Below, in pieces: positions 24,955 to 33,600 of a stretch of 34,431 nt of DNA; within the stretch, counting starts at the first letter, position 1, and each line of letters starts with the position of its first letter. This DNA comes from an uncultured Opitutia bacterium (GTDB lineage Bacteria > Verrucomicrobiota > Verrucomicrobiia > Opitutales > Opitutaceae): contig CAJAKX010000066.1 in NCBI GenBank assembly GCA_903940425.1, forward strand, positions 1-34,431, read 5' to 3'. The notes beneath the pieces are model-generated. The model did no database searches. It was not told the origin of the DNA and was given only the letters and a program-made list of their open reading frames with translations. The position numbers were made by a program, and so were the translations under genes.

Positions 24955-25935
24955 TTACTTCCCCTTCCGCGTTTCGTAGATCCAGCGATTGGCTTCCAAC
25001 CAGCGGAGGGTTGCAAGGATTCCTTGCTCGATGGTGAGCTTCGGTTTCCAGCCGGTGGTCTGGATTTTCTTCGTGTCGAGGAAGATGAAGGGATTGTCGC
25101 CGATCCAGCCACGAGCGCCGCCGGTGTGACGGAGCTCAGGCTTGAGGCCAAGCGCGCCGCAGATGCAACGCACCGAGTCGTTTACGTGCACAAATTCCGG
25201 CGTGCCGAGATTGTAGATTTGCGTGCGGTGTTTCGCCTTGGCGGCGGCGGCGAGACGGATGACGTGCAGCATGGCATCGACGCAATCGTGCACGTAGAGA
25301 TAGCTCTTGCGTTGGGTCCCATCCCCCAGGATGCGCAGCCACGCCGGATGTGCGAGGAGCTGCTGGTAGAAATCGAACACGTGGCCATGGGTGTAGCGTT
25401 CGCCCACGATGGAGACAAAGCGGAAGATATACCCCTCGAACCCGAAACCCTCTCCATAAGCGGCAATCAGGCCCTCGCCGGCCAGCTTCGACGCGCCATA
25501 CAGCGAGGTCTGGATGGGGAACGGCGCATCCTCGGGCGTGGGAATAACGGGGGCCTCGCCATAGATGGAACCGGTCGAGGCGAAGGCGAGCCGCTTGATG
25601 CCGTTGGCGCGCATCGCCTCCAAGACGTTGAAGGTGGCGAGGGTGTTTTGGTCGAAGTCCTTGCGCGGATTTTCGGTGCCGAAGCGCACGTCGGCGTTGG
25701 CGGCGAGATGAAAAACGAAATCGCAACCCTTCATCGCCGTCGTGAGCGCCGGCAGGTCGAGGTTGTCGCCGCGCACAAAGGTGAAGCGCGGCTGCGCGAG
25801 TGCGCCTTCAAGAAAACGCTTCTGCCCGGTGGCGAAATTGTCCCAGCCGACGACGGCGAGGCCGTCCGCGAGCAGGCGGTCGGTCAGATGGGAACCGATA
25901 AAACCGGCGGCGCCGGTCACGAAGACTTTTTGCAT
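24955..25935 (-). CDS. NAD-dependent nucleotide-sugar epimerase/dehydratase (extended SDR, GalE-like)
   Basis: The protein has 326 aa, standard for extended SDRs. The NAD-binding motif VTGAAGFIGSHL is at residues 6-17. The catalytic serine region FASTGSIYGE is at ~118-127 and YGASK at 146-150. The family epimerises or dehydrates UDP-, GDP- or dTDP-sugars in the cytoplasm. The sequence most resembles UDP-glucose/UDP-GlcNAc 4-epimerase-like proteins, but the substrate cannot be set by eye. It sits between the methyltransferase (97 bp upstream) and B2. A partial, decayed second copy of its 3' end lies at 21.6-21.9 kb, so this gene or its region has been duplicated in the locus. ORF 25024-26064(+) is a shadow. 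Confidence 0.9.
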   Translation of the reverse strand: MQKVFVTGAAGFIGSHLTDRLLADGLAVVGWDNFATGQKRFLEGALAQPRFTFVRGDNLDLPALTTAMKGCDFVFHLAANADVRFGTENPRKDFDQNTLATFNVLEAMRANGIKRLAFASTGSIYGEAPVIPTPEDAPFPIQTSLYGASKLAGEGLIAAYGEGFGFEGYIFRFVSIVGERYTHGHVFDFYQQLLAHPAWLRILGDGTQRKSYLYVHDCVDAMLHVIRLAAAAKAKHRTQIYNLGTPEFVHVNDSVRCICGALGLKPELRHTGGARGWIGDNPFIFLDTKKIQTTGWKPKLTIEQGILATLRWLEANRWIYETRKGK

Positions 25936-26032
25936 GAGACGATGAATAACGGAGACGCCAAGACCGCGAATGATTCAGCAGATGTCAAAGCCTCTCTTCA
26001 CGCCCGGGTAAACGTCGAGTGGAGCGCTGGGG

Positions 26033-26767
26033 TCAACCGGGGACTGGTCGGGTGCGCGGTCTGAGCGCGAGGCCGATGCAGAGGTTACACCAAATGCAGG
26101 GGATACGAAGAGGGAAGTAACTGCGGGCCTCGATGGCAAACCATGGCTTCAGTTCTTCGATAATCTCGGGGGCCAGGTTGATGTGCTCGCGTTTGTAGAA
26201 CCAGGAGTAGTCGCCGCCGATGTGCTTTTTGTAGACGCGCTCGGCCGAAAGCTTGCGGGCAAGCGTGTAAGCCGGGCTGCCCTCCGTGGGGATGACCACA
26301 AGAAATCGGCCGGTTTCCTTGTTGAGGAGGCGATGCGCCTCGCGGATTGCGGCCGGCAGGTTGGGCAGGTGCTCGAGTACGTGGACGGCGATGACGCGGT
26401 CAAAATGCCCGTCGGCAAAATCGAGGCGCTGCTGGCAGTCGCCCACGATGGCCTGCACGCGAGGAAAGTTCTTCCGGATCTCGGCGGCCATATTCCCGCG
26501 CAACTCCAGCGCGTAGTAGCTCTGTTCCTGCTCGACCGTAAGCCGTTCGTAGTGGAGGTGCTCGCCGAGGCCCGCGCCGATCTCCAGCGTGGTCTTGAAG
26601 CCGGGCTGCGAGTACCGGACCGGGAAATTGTGGTTGAAGGTCTCGACAATGCCGAAGCGCCGCGGCAGCACCTCGTGCCATAGCTTCATGAAGTCGTCGC
26701 TGATGCGCTTCTGTTCGGGGGTCAACGGGGGGAGAACCTTGGGCCATTTGGTCGTGGGAATAGCCAT
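26033..26767 (-). CDS. Class I SAM-dependent methyltransferase (Methyltransf_11 type)
   Basis: The protein is about 244 aa from the ATG at 26767 (MAIPTTKWPKVLPP). The track ORF starts earlier but would run into the B3 coding end. SAM-binding motif I is TLEIGAGLGEHL. A post-I acidic residue lies in YYALELRGNM. The motif IV region is DRVIAVHVLEHLPNLPAAIREAHRLL, followed by GRFLVVIPTEG. It is 61 bp after the B3 stop and in the same operon as GT2, epimerase and B2. It could methylate a sugar, a lipid-linked intermediate or a polysaccharide end. No substrate-specific motif is visible. Confidence 0.88.
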   Translation of the reverse strand: MAIPTTKWPKVLPPLTPEQKRISDDFMKLWHEVLPRRFGIVETFNHNFPVRYSQPGFKTTLEIGAGLGEHLHYERLTVEQEQSYYALELRGNMAAEIRKNFPRVQAIVGDCQQRLDFADGHFDRVIAVHVLEHLPNLPAAIREAHRLLNKETGRFLVVIPTEGSPAYTLARKLSAERVYKKHIGGDYSWFYKREHINLAPEIIEELKPWFAIEARSYFPLRIPCIWCNLCIGLALRPRTRPVPG

Positions 26768-26828
26768 GTCGTAAAAACTTGAGCGAATAGCGTCCCCCGC
26801 GCCGGGGGAAGCCAAATCTCGCCGGGAT

Positions 26829-29534
26829 TCAAGGCCGGACCGGTCCGCGATGGACATCGAGGATTGTGCCGGTGAAGCGTATGCCGGCATTGGAGCCGCC
26901 AATGCGATTCTCTCCTACGGTGATCTCGGAAAGCGTGGTGTCATATTGCTGCACGGTTTCGTTGAGCACCATCCGGCCGTCAAGGACGACGCGCAGCTGC
27001 TGGCGCAGGGCCTCACGCTCCGCAGGCGGCAGTGCCCGCACCGCGGGATGATCCGGCGGATAGAGTGCGCCCGTCGAAATCTCGATCTGATGCACCGCAT
27101 AGTAATCAACTTCGACCGGTTCGGAGAGTTTGCCGAGCAAGCCCCAGACATCGGTGCCGATGCGCAGATGCCGTGGATCATCGTAGCGTACGTAGACAAA
27201 GGTCCCCGCGTGTGGTTTGCCGGTGACAACCAGCGGTTGCGAACCCTGCCAAAAGTCGCGCGGGAAAATGACCTTCATGACGATCGGTCCCACCGCGGCG
27301 CGCTGGCGCTGCCAGGCTCCTGCCGCCCAGACCGCCGCCGTGATCGCGGTTGCCACGCCCAGCAACCACCATTTGATCCTCCACAGCTTCCGGCCAACGG
27401 CGAAGCTGGACACGCGTATGCTTTTCCGCCCACGCGCGGGCAGGACAAGCCAGCCGCCCACTGCGCACCAGCCCGCACAGGTCAGCCAGAACGCCGTGCG
27501 CAGCAGTCGTGGCCCGACATAGCGCACCTCCACCCGGCTCTCACCGGCGGGCACCGGCAGCAGCACCAGCGCGTCGGGCGAGGCCTGCACATGAACCGGC
27601 CGGCCGTCGACTGTCGCGCGATAGCCATCAAGGAACATGCGCGGCACCTCCAGGTAGCCGGCGCTTTCCGCGCGCACCCGGGCGCGCAGCGGCACGAGCG
27701 ATTCCACCACGACTGGCAGCCGGTCGGGCGCGACGGCGTCCAGCTTGAAACTGGCGAACTGCATGCGGGACTGGCTTTCAATGCCGGTGGCGACGAGGTG
27801 CAGCTCGACCTCCTCGGGCTCCTGGCCCGTTGTCCACAGGAACAGCGAGCGGTTGTTGCCCGGTTGCATGCCGAAGGCGTGCGGCTGGCCGGCGGCGGGC
27901 AGGGGATATTGCCGGAAGAAAGTGCGGCCCCGCAACTGCAGAAGCATCGTCTGGGACGGCGCCTTGAAGTCGAGGGTGAGCCGGTAACGGAGTCCGGACT
28001 GCAGGAGCAGCCGCGGGGTCAGGATGAGCCGGTCGGCATCGGTCTCCGCAACCCGCAACGTACCGCTGGCAACCATTTCGCCAAAGGGAGCGGCCCCGTT
28101 GGCGATCACCTCATGGGCGTCAAACGGCGCGCGCAGCCGGAACTCCATGAGGGGATCCATGACACCGTTGGCGAACCAGGGCGGGGGGTCGAACAACGCA
28201 TAGGAGATCAAGGTCAGGTTGACGTTTTCAGGCCGGTGGGTGCGGGCCGAAACCGCCGCATCGAGATGCGAGCTGAATCCGCGCACCACGAAACGCAGGG
28301 ACTGCCAGCCGGTCCAGAGCATCGCGGCGACCGTGACGAAGATGGCAACTTCGCGGAGAAAGCCGGTGATTGGCCGGGCCGGAGGCCGCCACACAAGGGC
28401 AAACGCAAAAATGGCGAGGGCCGTGACCAGCAGATAAAAGCGCTGCATCGGCCACTGGTTGGTCAGGGTGACGGCGAGGGTGGGCAGCTTATCCCACAAC
28501 CACGCCTGCACGCCCGGCACCGGCAACGTCAACGCGAGGAAAAAAGCGCTGCTGACGACCAGGGCCAGCGCCAGCACCTGGCGCCGCCAGAGGGCGAGGC
28601 CGGTCGCGATTGCAAGGAGCGCCCAATAAAGATAACCCAGTTGGAAGTCGCCCAGCTGGCCGGCATCCGCGCTCACCGGCGCCAGCGCCGTGGCGGCCAC
28701 CCGATGCGTCTCGAAGAGCAGCAGTTGCACATCCTTGACGTGGGTCATGCTGGCGTAGCCGCTCACCGTGAGCGCCGATACGAAGGCATAGCCGGTCAGC
28801 ACCGCAAACAGCAGGCCCGCATTGGCGGCCGGCAGCAGCATTCGGCGGCGCTGGTCTCCGGTCACGAGGACGACCAGGCCCGCCGGCAGCGTGACGATGG
28901 TCAACCAGAATGCCACCGGGGGATGGGCCAGCCAGGTGGCCCCCAGTCCGATCGCGACCTGGGCCAGGGCGCCGAACGTGGCCTCCCGCTGTGCCCGCAC
29001 CAGCCCGCCGAGCACCAGCGGGATCCACGGCACGGTCATGACGGTCATGTAGAGATCCATGGTGTAAGCCGTGGAAAGCAGGCCGGGCGAAAGTCCGTAA
29101 GCGGCGGCCAGAAGCGCGGCGGTGCGGTCGCCCAGTCCAGGCACGGCGCGGCGCAAACAGAAATAGCAGCTGAGGACTCCGCCGAGCAGGCTCAGGCCAA
29201 CGACCAGGTTCTGCAGGGTCCAGAAATCGAGGGTATGAAAAGTCACCAAGTCGAGCAGGCCGGCCGCGTAGGGGAAATAGGGTGCCGTACGCAGCGGGTG
29301 AATGCGACCGTTCCAGGCGTAGTCACTCTGGCCGACCAACACTGGAAACTCGCCCGCGCGCACTTGGGTGACGAAATCGGCCACGGCGAGGCTGTAGTTG
29401 TAGGCCTCACTCGTGCCCAGGCCGCGATTGGTGAAAAAGGGCGCGGCGATAAACAACCCCGCGGCGAGCACGATGCCCAGGCTGCGTCCCCGGGTGGCGG
29501 CCCATGATTGCAGGGAGGCGAGCGGCGAGGTCAT
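26829..29534 (-). CDS. B3-A fusion: family B membrane protein with one C-terminal A-module
   Basis: The protein has 901 aa. It starts almost at the family B core (about 20 residues upstream instead of 125-280): LGTSEAYNYSLAVADFV, AGEFPVLVGQSDYAWNG, HPLRTAPYFPYAAG. Then come FFRQYPLPAAGQPHAFGMQPG, LFLWTTGQE and EVPRMFLDGYRATVDGRPV...GESRVEVRYVG, as in B1/B2. After the usual final TM there is a second one (WWLLGVATAITAAVWAAGA), which brings the chain back to the same side. A complete family A module follows at residues ~749-901 (GPIVMKVIFP ... VGENRIGGSNAGIRFTG). This physically joins the two protein families. It lies 45 bp after the GT2 stop. The 885-aa plus-strand ORF over it is a shadow. Confidence 0.85.
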   Translation of the reverse strand: MTSPLASLQSWAATRGRSLGIVLAAGLFIAAPFFTNRGLGTSEAYNYSLAVADFVTQVRAGEFPVLVGQSDYAWNGRIHPLRTAPYFPYAAGLLDLVTFHTLDFWTLQNLVVGLSLLGGVLSCYFCLRRAVPGLGDRTAALLAAAYGLSPGLLSTAYTMDLYMTVMTVPWIPLVLGGLVRAQREATFGALAQVAIGLGATWLAHPPVAFWLTIVTLPAGLVVLVTGDQRRRMLLPAANAGLLFAVLTGYAFVSALTVSGYASMTHVKDVQLLLFETHRVAATALAPVSADAGQLGDFQLGYLYWALLAIATGLALWRRQVLALALVVSSAFFLALTLPVPGVQAWLWDKLPTLAVTLTNQWPMQRFYLLVTALAIFAFALVWRPPARPITGFLREVAIFVTVAAMLWTGWQSLRFVVRGFSSHLDAAVSARTHRPENVNLTLISYALFDPPPWFANGVMDPLMEFRLRAPFDAHEVIANGAAPFGEMVASGTLRVAETDADRLILTPRLLLQSGLRYRLTLDFKAPSQTMLLQLRGRTFFRQYPLPAAGQPHAFGMQPGNNRSLFLWTTGQEPEEVELHLVATGIESQSRMQFASFKLDAVAPDRLPVVVESLVPLRARVRAESAGYLEVPRMFLDGYRATVDGRPVHVQASPDALVLLPVPAGESRVEVRYVGPRLLRTAFWLTCAGWCAVGGWLVLPARGRKSIRVSSFAVGRKLWRIKWWLLGVATAITAAVWAAGAWQRQRAAVGPIVMKVIFPRDFWQGSQPLVVTGKPHAGTFVYVRYDDPRHLRIGTDVWGLLGKLSEPVEVDYYAVHQIEISTGALYPPDHPAVRALPPAEREALRQQLRVVLDGRMVLNETVQQYDTTLSEITVGENRIGGSNAGIRFTGTILDVHRGPVRP
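26832..27290 (-). repeat. Single A-module at the end of B3
   Basis: The 153 residues start GPIVMKVIFP and include PLVVTGKPHAGTFVYVRY, GTDVWGLLGKLSEPV, TGALYPPDHP, RVVLDGRMVLN and ITVGENRIGG...RFTG. Every block of the A1-A4 module is present in the same order. Confidence 0.85.
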
Positions 29535-29579
29535 GCGGGGTGAAGCCGGCTCATGCTCCGCGGGGTTCCACGCGAGGGG

Positions 29580-30512
29580 CTATGACTTGAAACCCTCGGC
29601 GCGGTCGACGATGAACCGGGGCCGGGCGCGCACCTCCTCGTAGATGCGGCCGATGTACTCGCCGAGGATGCCGACGCTGATGAGCTGCACGCCGCCCATG
29701 AAGAGGATGAGGATCACGACCGTCGGATTGCCGACCGGGAAGGGGAAGCCGGCCAGTTTCATCACCAGATAGATGAGCGCGATGAAGATCGAGCCGAACG
29801 CGAGGGCGAAGCCGAGCTGCGTGCTCAGCGTCAGCGCGAAGGTGGAGAAGCAGAAGATGCCGTTGAAACCGATGCGCAGCGATCCGAGGAAGCGGTTGTA
29901 GTTGGTCTGTCCGGCAAAGCGCGGCGGACGGTCGAAGGGAAGGAGCACCTGCTTGAAGCCGACAACCGCCACCATGCCGCGCAGGAAGCCGTGCGTCTCC
30001 CGGAGGCGCACGACCTCGTTGACAACCCGCCGCGCCATCAAACGGAAGTCGCCCGTGTTGGGCGGGATTTTCACATCGGCGATCCGGTTGATGATCCGGT
30101 AGCCGGTCCCAGCAATCAGCCTTTTGAGCCATGGTTCACCCGTGCGCTGGCGGCGTTGCGGCAGGACGACGTCGTAGCCTTCCCGCCACTTGGCGACCAT
30201 GTCCACCACGAGTTCGGGCGGATCCTGCAGATCCACGTCCATCACGACGACGGCGTCACCCGAGGAATATTGCATGCCGGCCAGGGTGGCCATGGGCTGG
30301 CCGAAGCGGCGGGAAAACTTGAGCAGTTTGATGCGCTGGTCCTGGCCGCGCTGTTCCAGAACGGCCTCCTCGGTGCGGTCGGGCGACGGATCCAAGGCGA
30401 AGATGATTTCGTAGTCCTCGGTGATGCCCGCCAGGATCGGGCGCAGGCGGCGGAGAAACTCGGAGATGTTTTTCTCCTCACGATAGACCGGGACAACGAT
30501 GCTCAGGAGCAT
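29580..30512 (-). CDS. GtrB/DPM1-like family 2 glycosyltransferase (polyprenyl-phosphate sugar synthase)
   Basis: The protein has 310 aa. The cytoplasmic GT-A domain starts SIVVPVYREEKNISEFLRRL, with the metal-binding DVDLQDPPEL near residue 91 and GDFRLMARRVV in the acceptor region. At the C-terminus two hydrophobic hairpins (FNGIFCFSTFALTLS, IFIALIYLVMKLAGFPFPVG, then VVILILFMGGVQLISVGILGEYIGRIYEEV) match the two-TM plus tail pattern of GtrB/ArnC/YfdH proteins. The family makes undecaprenyl-phosphate-linked sugar from an NDP-sugar for flipping and periplasmic transfer. It lies between the 1210-aa GT-C-like protein and B3. The GtrA-like flippase is 23 kb away on the other strand. The sugar is unknown. 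Confidence 0.92.
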   Translation of the reverse strand: MLLSIVVPVYREEKNISEFLRRLRPILAGITEDYEIIFALDPSPDRTEEAVLEQRGQDQRIKLLKFSRRFGQPMATLAGMQYSSGDAVVVMDVDLQDPPELVVDMVAKWREGYDVVLPQRRQRTGEPWLKRLIAGTGYRIINRIADVKIPPNTGDFRLMARRVVNEVVRLRETHGFLRGMVAVVGFKQVLLPFDRPPRFAGQTNYNRFLGSLRIGFNGIFCFSTFALTLSTQLGFALAFGSIFIALIYLVMKLAGFPFPVGNPTVVILILFMGGVQLISVGILGEYIGRIYEEVRARPRFIVDRAEGFKS

Positions 30513-30529
30513 GGCAGGAAGCTTAGGCC

Positions 30530-30583
30530 ACCAGAGAATACAGAAAACACGCGAAAAGAAAGAACGGAAGTTACCGAAGCTTT
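30530..30583 (-). repeat. Possible degenerate CCACAGAG-type intergenic repeat
   Basis: The 102-bp gap between the 1210-aa gene and GT2 contains CCACCAGAGAATACAGAAAA followed by CACGCGAAAAGAAAG, purine-rich on the plus strand. It resembles the CCACAGAGAACACAGAG...GAAAG intergenic repeats I recall from environmental bacterial genomes. There is only one copy in the window, so this is a weak call. Confidence 0.25.
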
Positions 30584-30614
30584 CGGGTGGGGTGTGACCC
30601 GGCGGCGGCCTGAA

Positions 30615-33600
30615 TTATTCGAAATCAATGTTGGCGATGCGGAAGGAGCGCTCGCGGGTGTCGGGTGCGGCCAGGGGATAGCTGCGCGGAGCGGAAAGCG
30701 AGAGGGTGGCGGCGCGGGTGGCCGAGAGCGGCACGGCGAGGCGCTCGACTTTTTCCAGCTCGAGGGTACGGGTCTCCGGTGCGCCGCCATCGCGGCTGAC
30801 CGCCAGCGGCAGGTCGGCATGAGCGGGGAAGCGCACGATGTCCACGTAGGCCATCTTGAAGCGATCAGTGGCGGGGAAGGAAAAATCGATGCGGCGGTCC
30901 ACCCAGCCATCATTGTCAGCGTGATCAATACTGAAGAGATAGCCCGATTGGTGCCAGCCGCGCGCGAAGAGGTCGGTGCGGCTTAGGTTTTCGAAGGAGA
31001 TGTTCTTGATCAGAAACGCCCGGTTGCGCGGATCGTTGGGCAGCGGGAACGTCTTGCCCGCCTCGAGGCGCATCTCGTTGCGGCCACCAGCCGGGAGCGG
31101 GACGTAGAGGCTCAGGTAGGAGGTGCGCTCGGCCGTCAGGGCTTGGAGCGGGGTGGCATTGAGGTAGATTTTGATCTCGTTGGTGGCAACGGGAGCCCAG
31201 CCGGGCATTTCCAGATCAACCTTGAGCACTTTGAACTCGGGGAAAGGCGGGGTATTGAAGACCGCGGTCTGCCCGATCCAGCCATCTTCGTCGACGCCGG
31301 TCAGTTCGAACTTGTCGCCTTTCTCATTGGTAAGGTTGCGGAAAGCGGTGAGGTCGGGAATATCGCCGATGGAAATTTCACGGACGAAGGCGGACACCGC
31401 CCGGTCGTCACCCTTCCCATAGGTCTGCGCGTCCGAGAAGTGCAGCGAGATGGAAGTAATGCTGGCCGGCTCCTTGATGAGGCGGGCGAGCGTGAATTCA
31501 CCGGCCTGCAGGTGGACAATCTCGGTCGGCTTCTCGTTGATCGACACCGTCAGATCCACCCCTTCGGTGCGGAACTTGGCGTTTTCGGGGATGAAGCCCT
31601 TGAAAGAAAGCACCTGGCCGGGATGGGACGCGCCGAATTTGAAGTAAGCGTCGTCGGCCACCCAGCCGTCTTCGAACATGCCCGAATACTCGAGGCCCGG
31701 ATACTTGTAGAGATCCCAGGGAAACTCGCTGATCTTCGTCGGCCGCGGCAGCGCGCGATACTGTTCATCAGTCATGACCGAGATGTCGCGTACGAAACCG
31801 ACGAGGCGGCGATCATCCAGGTTGTACCGCACGCCATAGAGGCGCATGAGACCGGTCTTCTTCTTGAGGATCATCGCGGGTCGGTCGGCGAAGTCGACGG
31901 TGATGTAGGCCTGTTTTTCGTAGTGTTCGGGCTTGATGACAGGCGAAAACACGCGCGCCGAGCCATGCCCGACGAAAGGCAGCCGATAGTCATTCTCGCC
32001 AATCACGACGGCATTGGCGGGCAGCTTGGAGCGGCCTTCGCCGAGCGAGGTGCGCGTGAAGTCGACCACGACGCGCAGGTCGGGCGAGGGATTGATGATG
32101 TTGAAGAGATTGTAGCGGCCGCTGCCATGGAAAGAGACCCGATGGTTGCTGACCGGCTCGGGCTCGCGCTGGAAGAACGCCGCCTTGAAACGCGCCGAGG
32201 AGTAATAGTGGGGGCCAAGTTCGGAGTGGATGAAGACCAGGCGGTCCTTCAGCTGGCTCTCGAGCTTGTATTGATACACGTGCTGGATGGTCCAGCCGTC
32301 GCCCGGATTGGCCTTGTTGAAATGATCGAATTCGGTGCGGATGGCGACGAAGAGGCGGTCCCGATAGTCGAGCTGCCGCGAACTGGTTTCCGTCCAGTTG
32401 TTGTCCAGCTTGTTGATGGTCATCACGCGGTAGTCGGGCACGTCGCCCGTCATGATCTCGGACGGCAGCAGGAAACGCAGCAGGGCCAGCTTCTCGATGA
32501 TGCGCGCCTGCGGGCCGAGGTCGGGATCGGGCGTGCGCAGGAACTTCAACACCGCGATGTTGGCGATGTTATCCATGTAGGAGCGGCTCAGGAAGCGCGT
32601 GTCGATGCCCTGGGTGTATTGGGAGAGCATCTTGGCGCTGACCACGTTGCTGATGTCGCTCTCGATGGCGTCGTACGGGAGGTTCTTGGGCGGGTCGAAG
32701 CGCACACCCAGGCGGGATGCGCCCACGACTTCGGTGAGGCCGCCGCCGTAGGTGCCGAGGGCGGCGTAGCTGTAATAGATGTCGCTCGGCATGGTGCAGA
32801 GAAAGAAAAGGACGAGCACCACGCGCGCCCGGCGGCGGACCAACAGCCGCGGACTGAAGAGAAACCTGGCGAAACCCTGGGCGAGAAAGAGCGTGATCAC
32901 CGGCTGGGCGAACATCGCCAGCTTGAACAGTCCGAAGTCCTGGCCTTTAAAGAACAGGTAGAAGCCAAGCGGGATCATGATGGCGGCGAGGTAGCCGAGC
33001 GGGGCGTTCTGCACCACATTGCGCCAGGCAGCCCAAATCGTGTAGCCGAGGAAGACGAAGCCCACCACGATCTGGATCGAGATCAGGGGATCGATGCCGA
33101 CCACGCCGAAGGGATGCAGGCCGAACAGCATGGGAATGAACGAGGGCACGAGCGTCCACGGAAACAGCACGAGGCCGCCGCTCTGGTCGTTGATCTCCGC
33201 CATCGCCCCCAGGCCGGCGGAGCCGACCGACTGCATCACCAGCGTGTTGATGAACTCGTAGGTGCTCGTGCCGAGCAGCAGGAAGGTCAGCACCGCGACG
33301 CCCGCCACAAAGAGCATATACCGGCCAAACTTCGGCAGATTGGTGTAACGCAGCCGGATCGCGAACAGCACGATGCCGAGCGCGATGAAGGGCGACACCT
33401 CCGGGTAGACAATGCCGAGGCAGCTGGTGAGCAGGCCGGCCAGCAGCAGCTTGCGCACGCTGAGAAACCGGGCGGAAAACAACAGCGTGATTGCCGCCAG
33501 CAGAACGGCAATGCCACCCACCTGCGCGATCAATTGGTAGAGCGTACCGAGCCCGAAGAGCGGGCTCGTGGCGAAAAGAAAGAAGCCCACCAGCGCAATC

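Noticed and set aside
26850-29507. 885-aa plus-strand ORF
   Set aside because: It is antisense to B3, which aligns with B1 and B2. The ORF has charged low-complexity composition and no recognisable motif.
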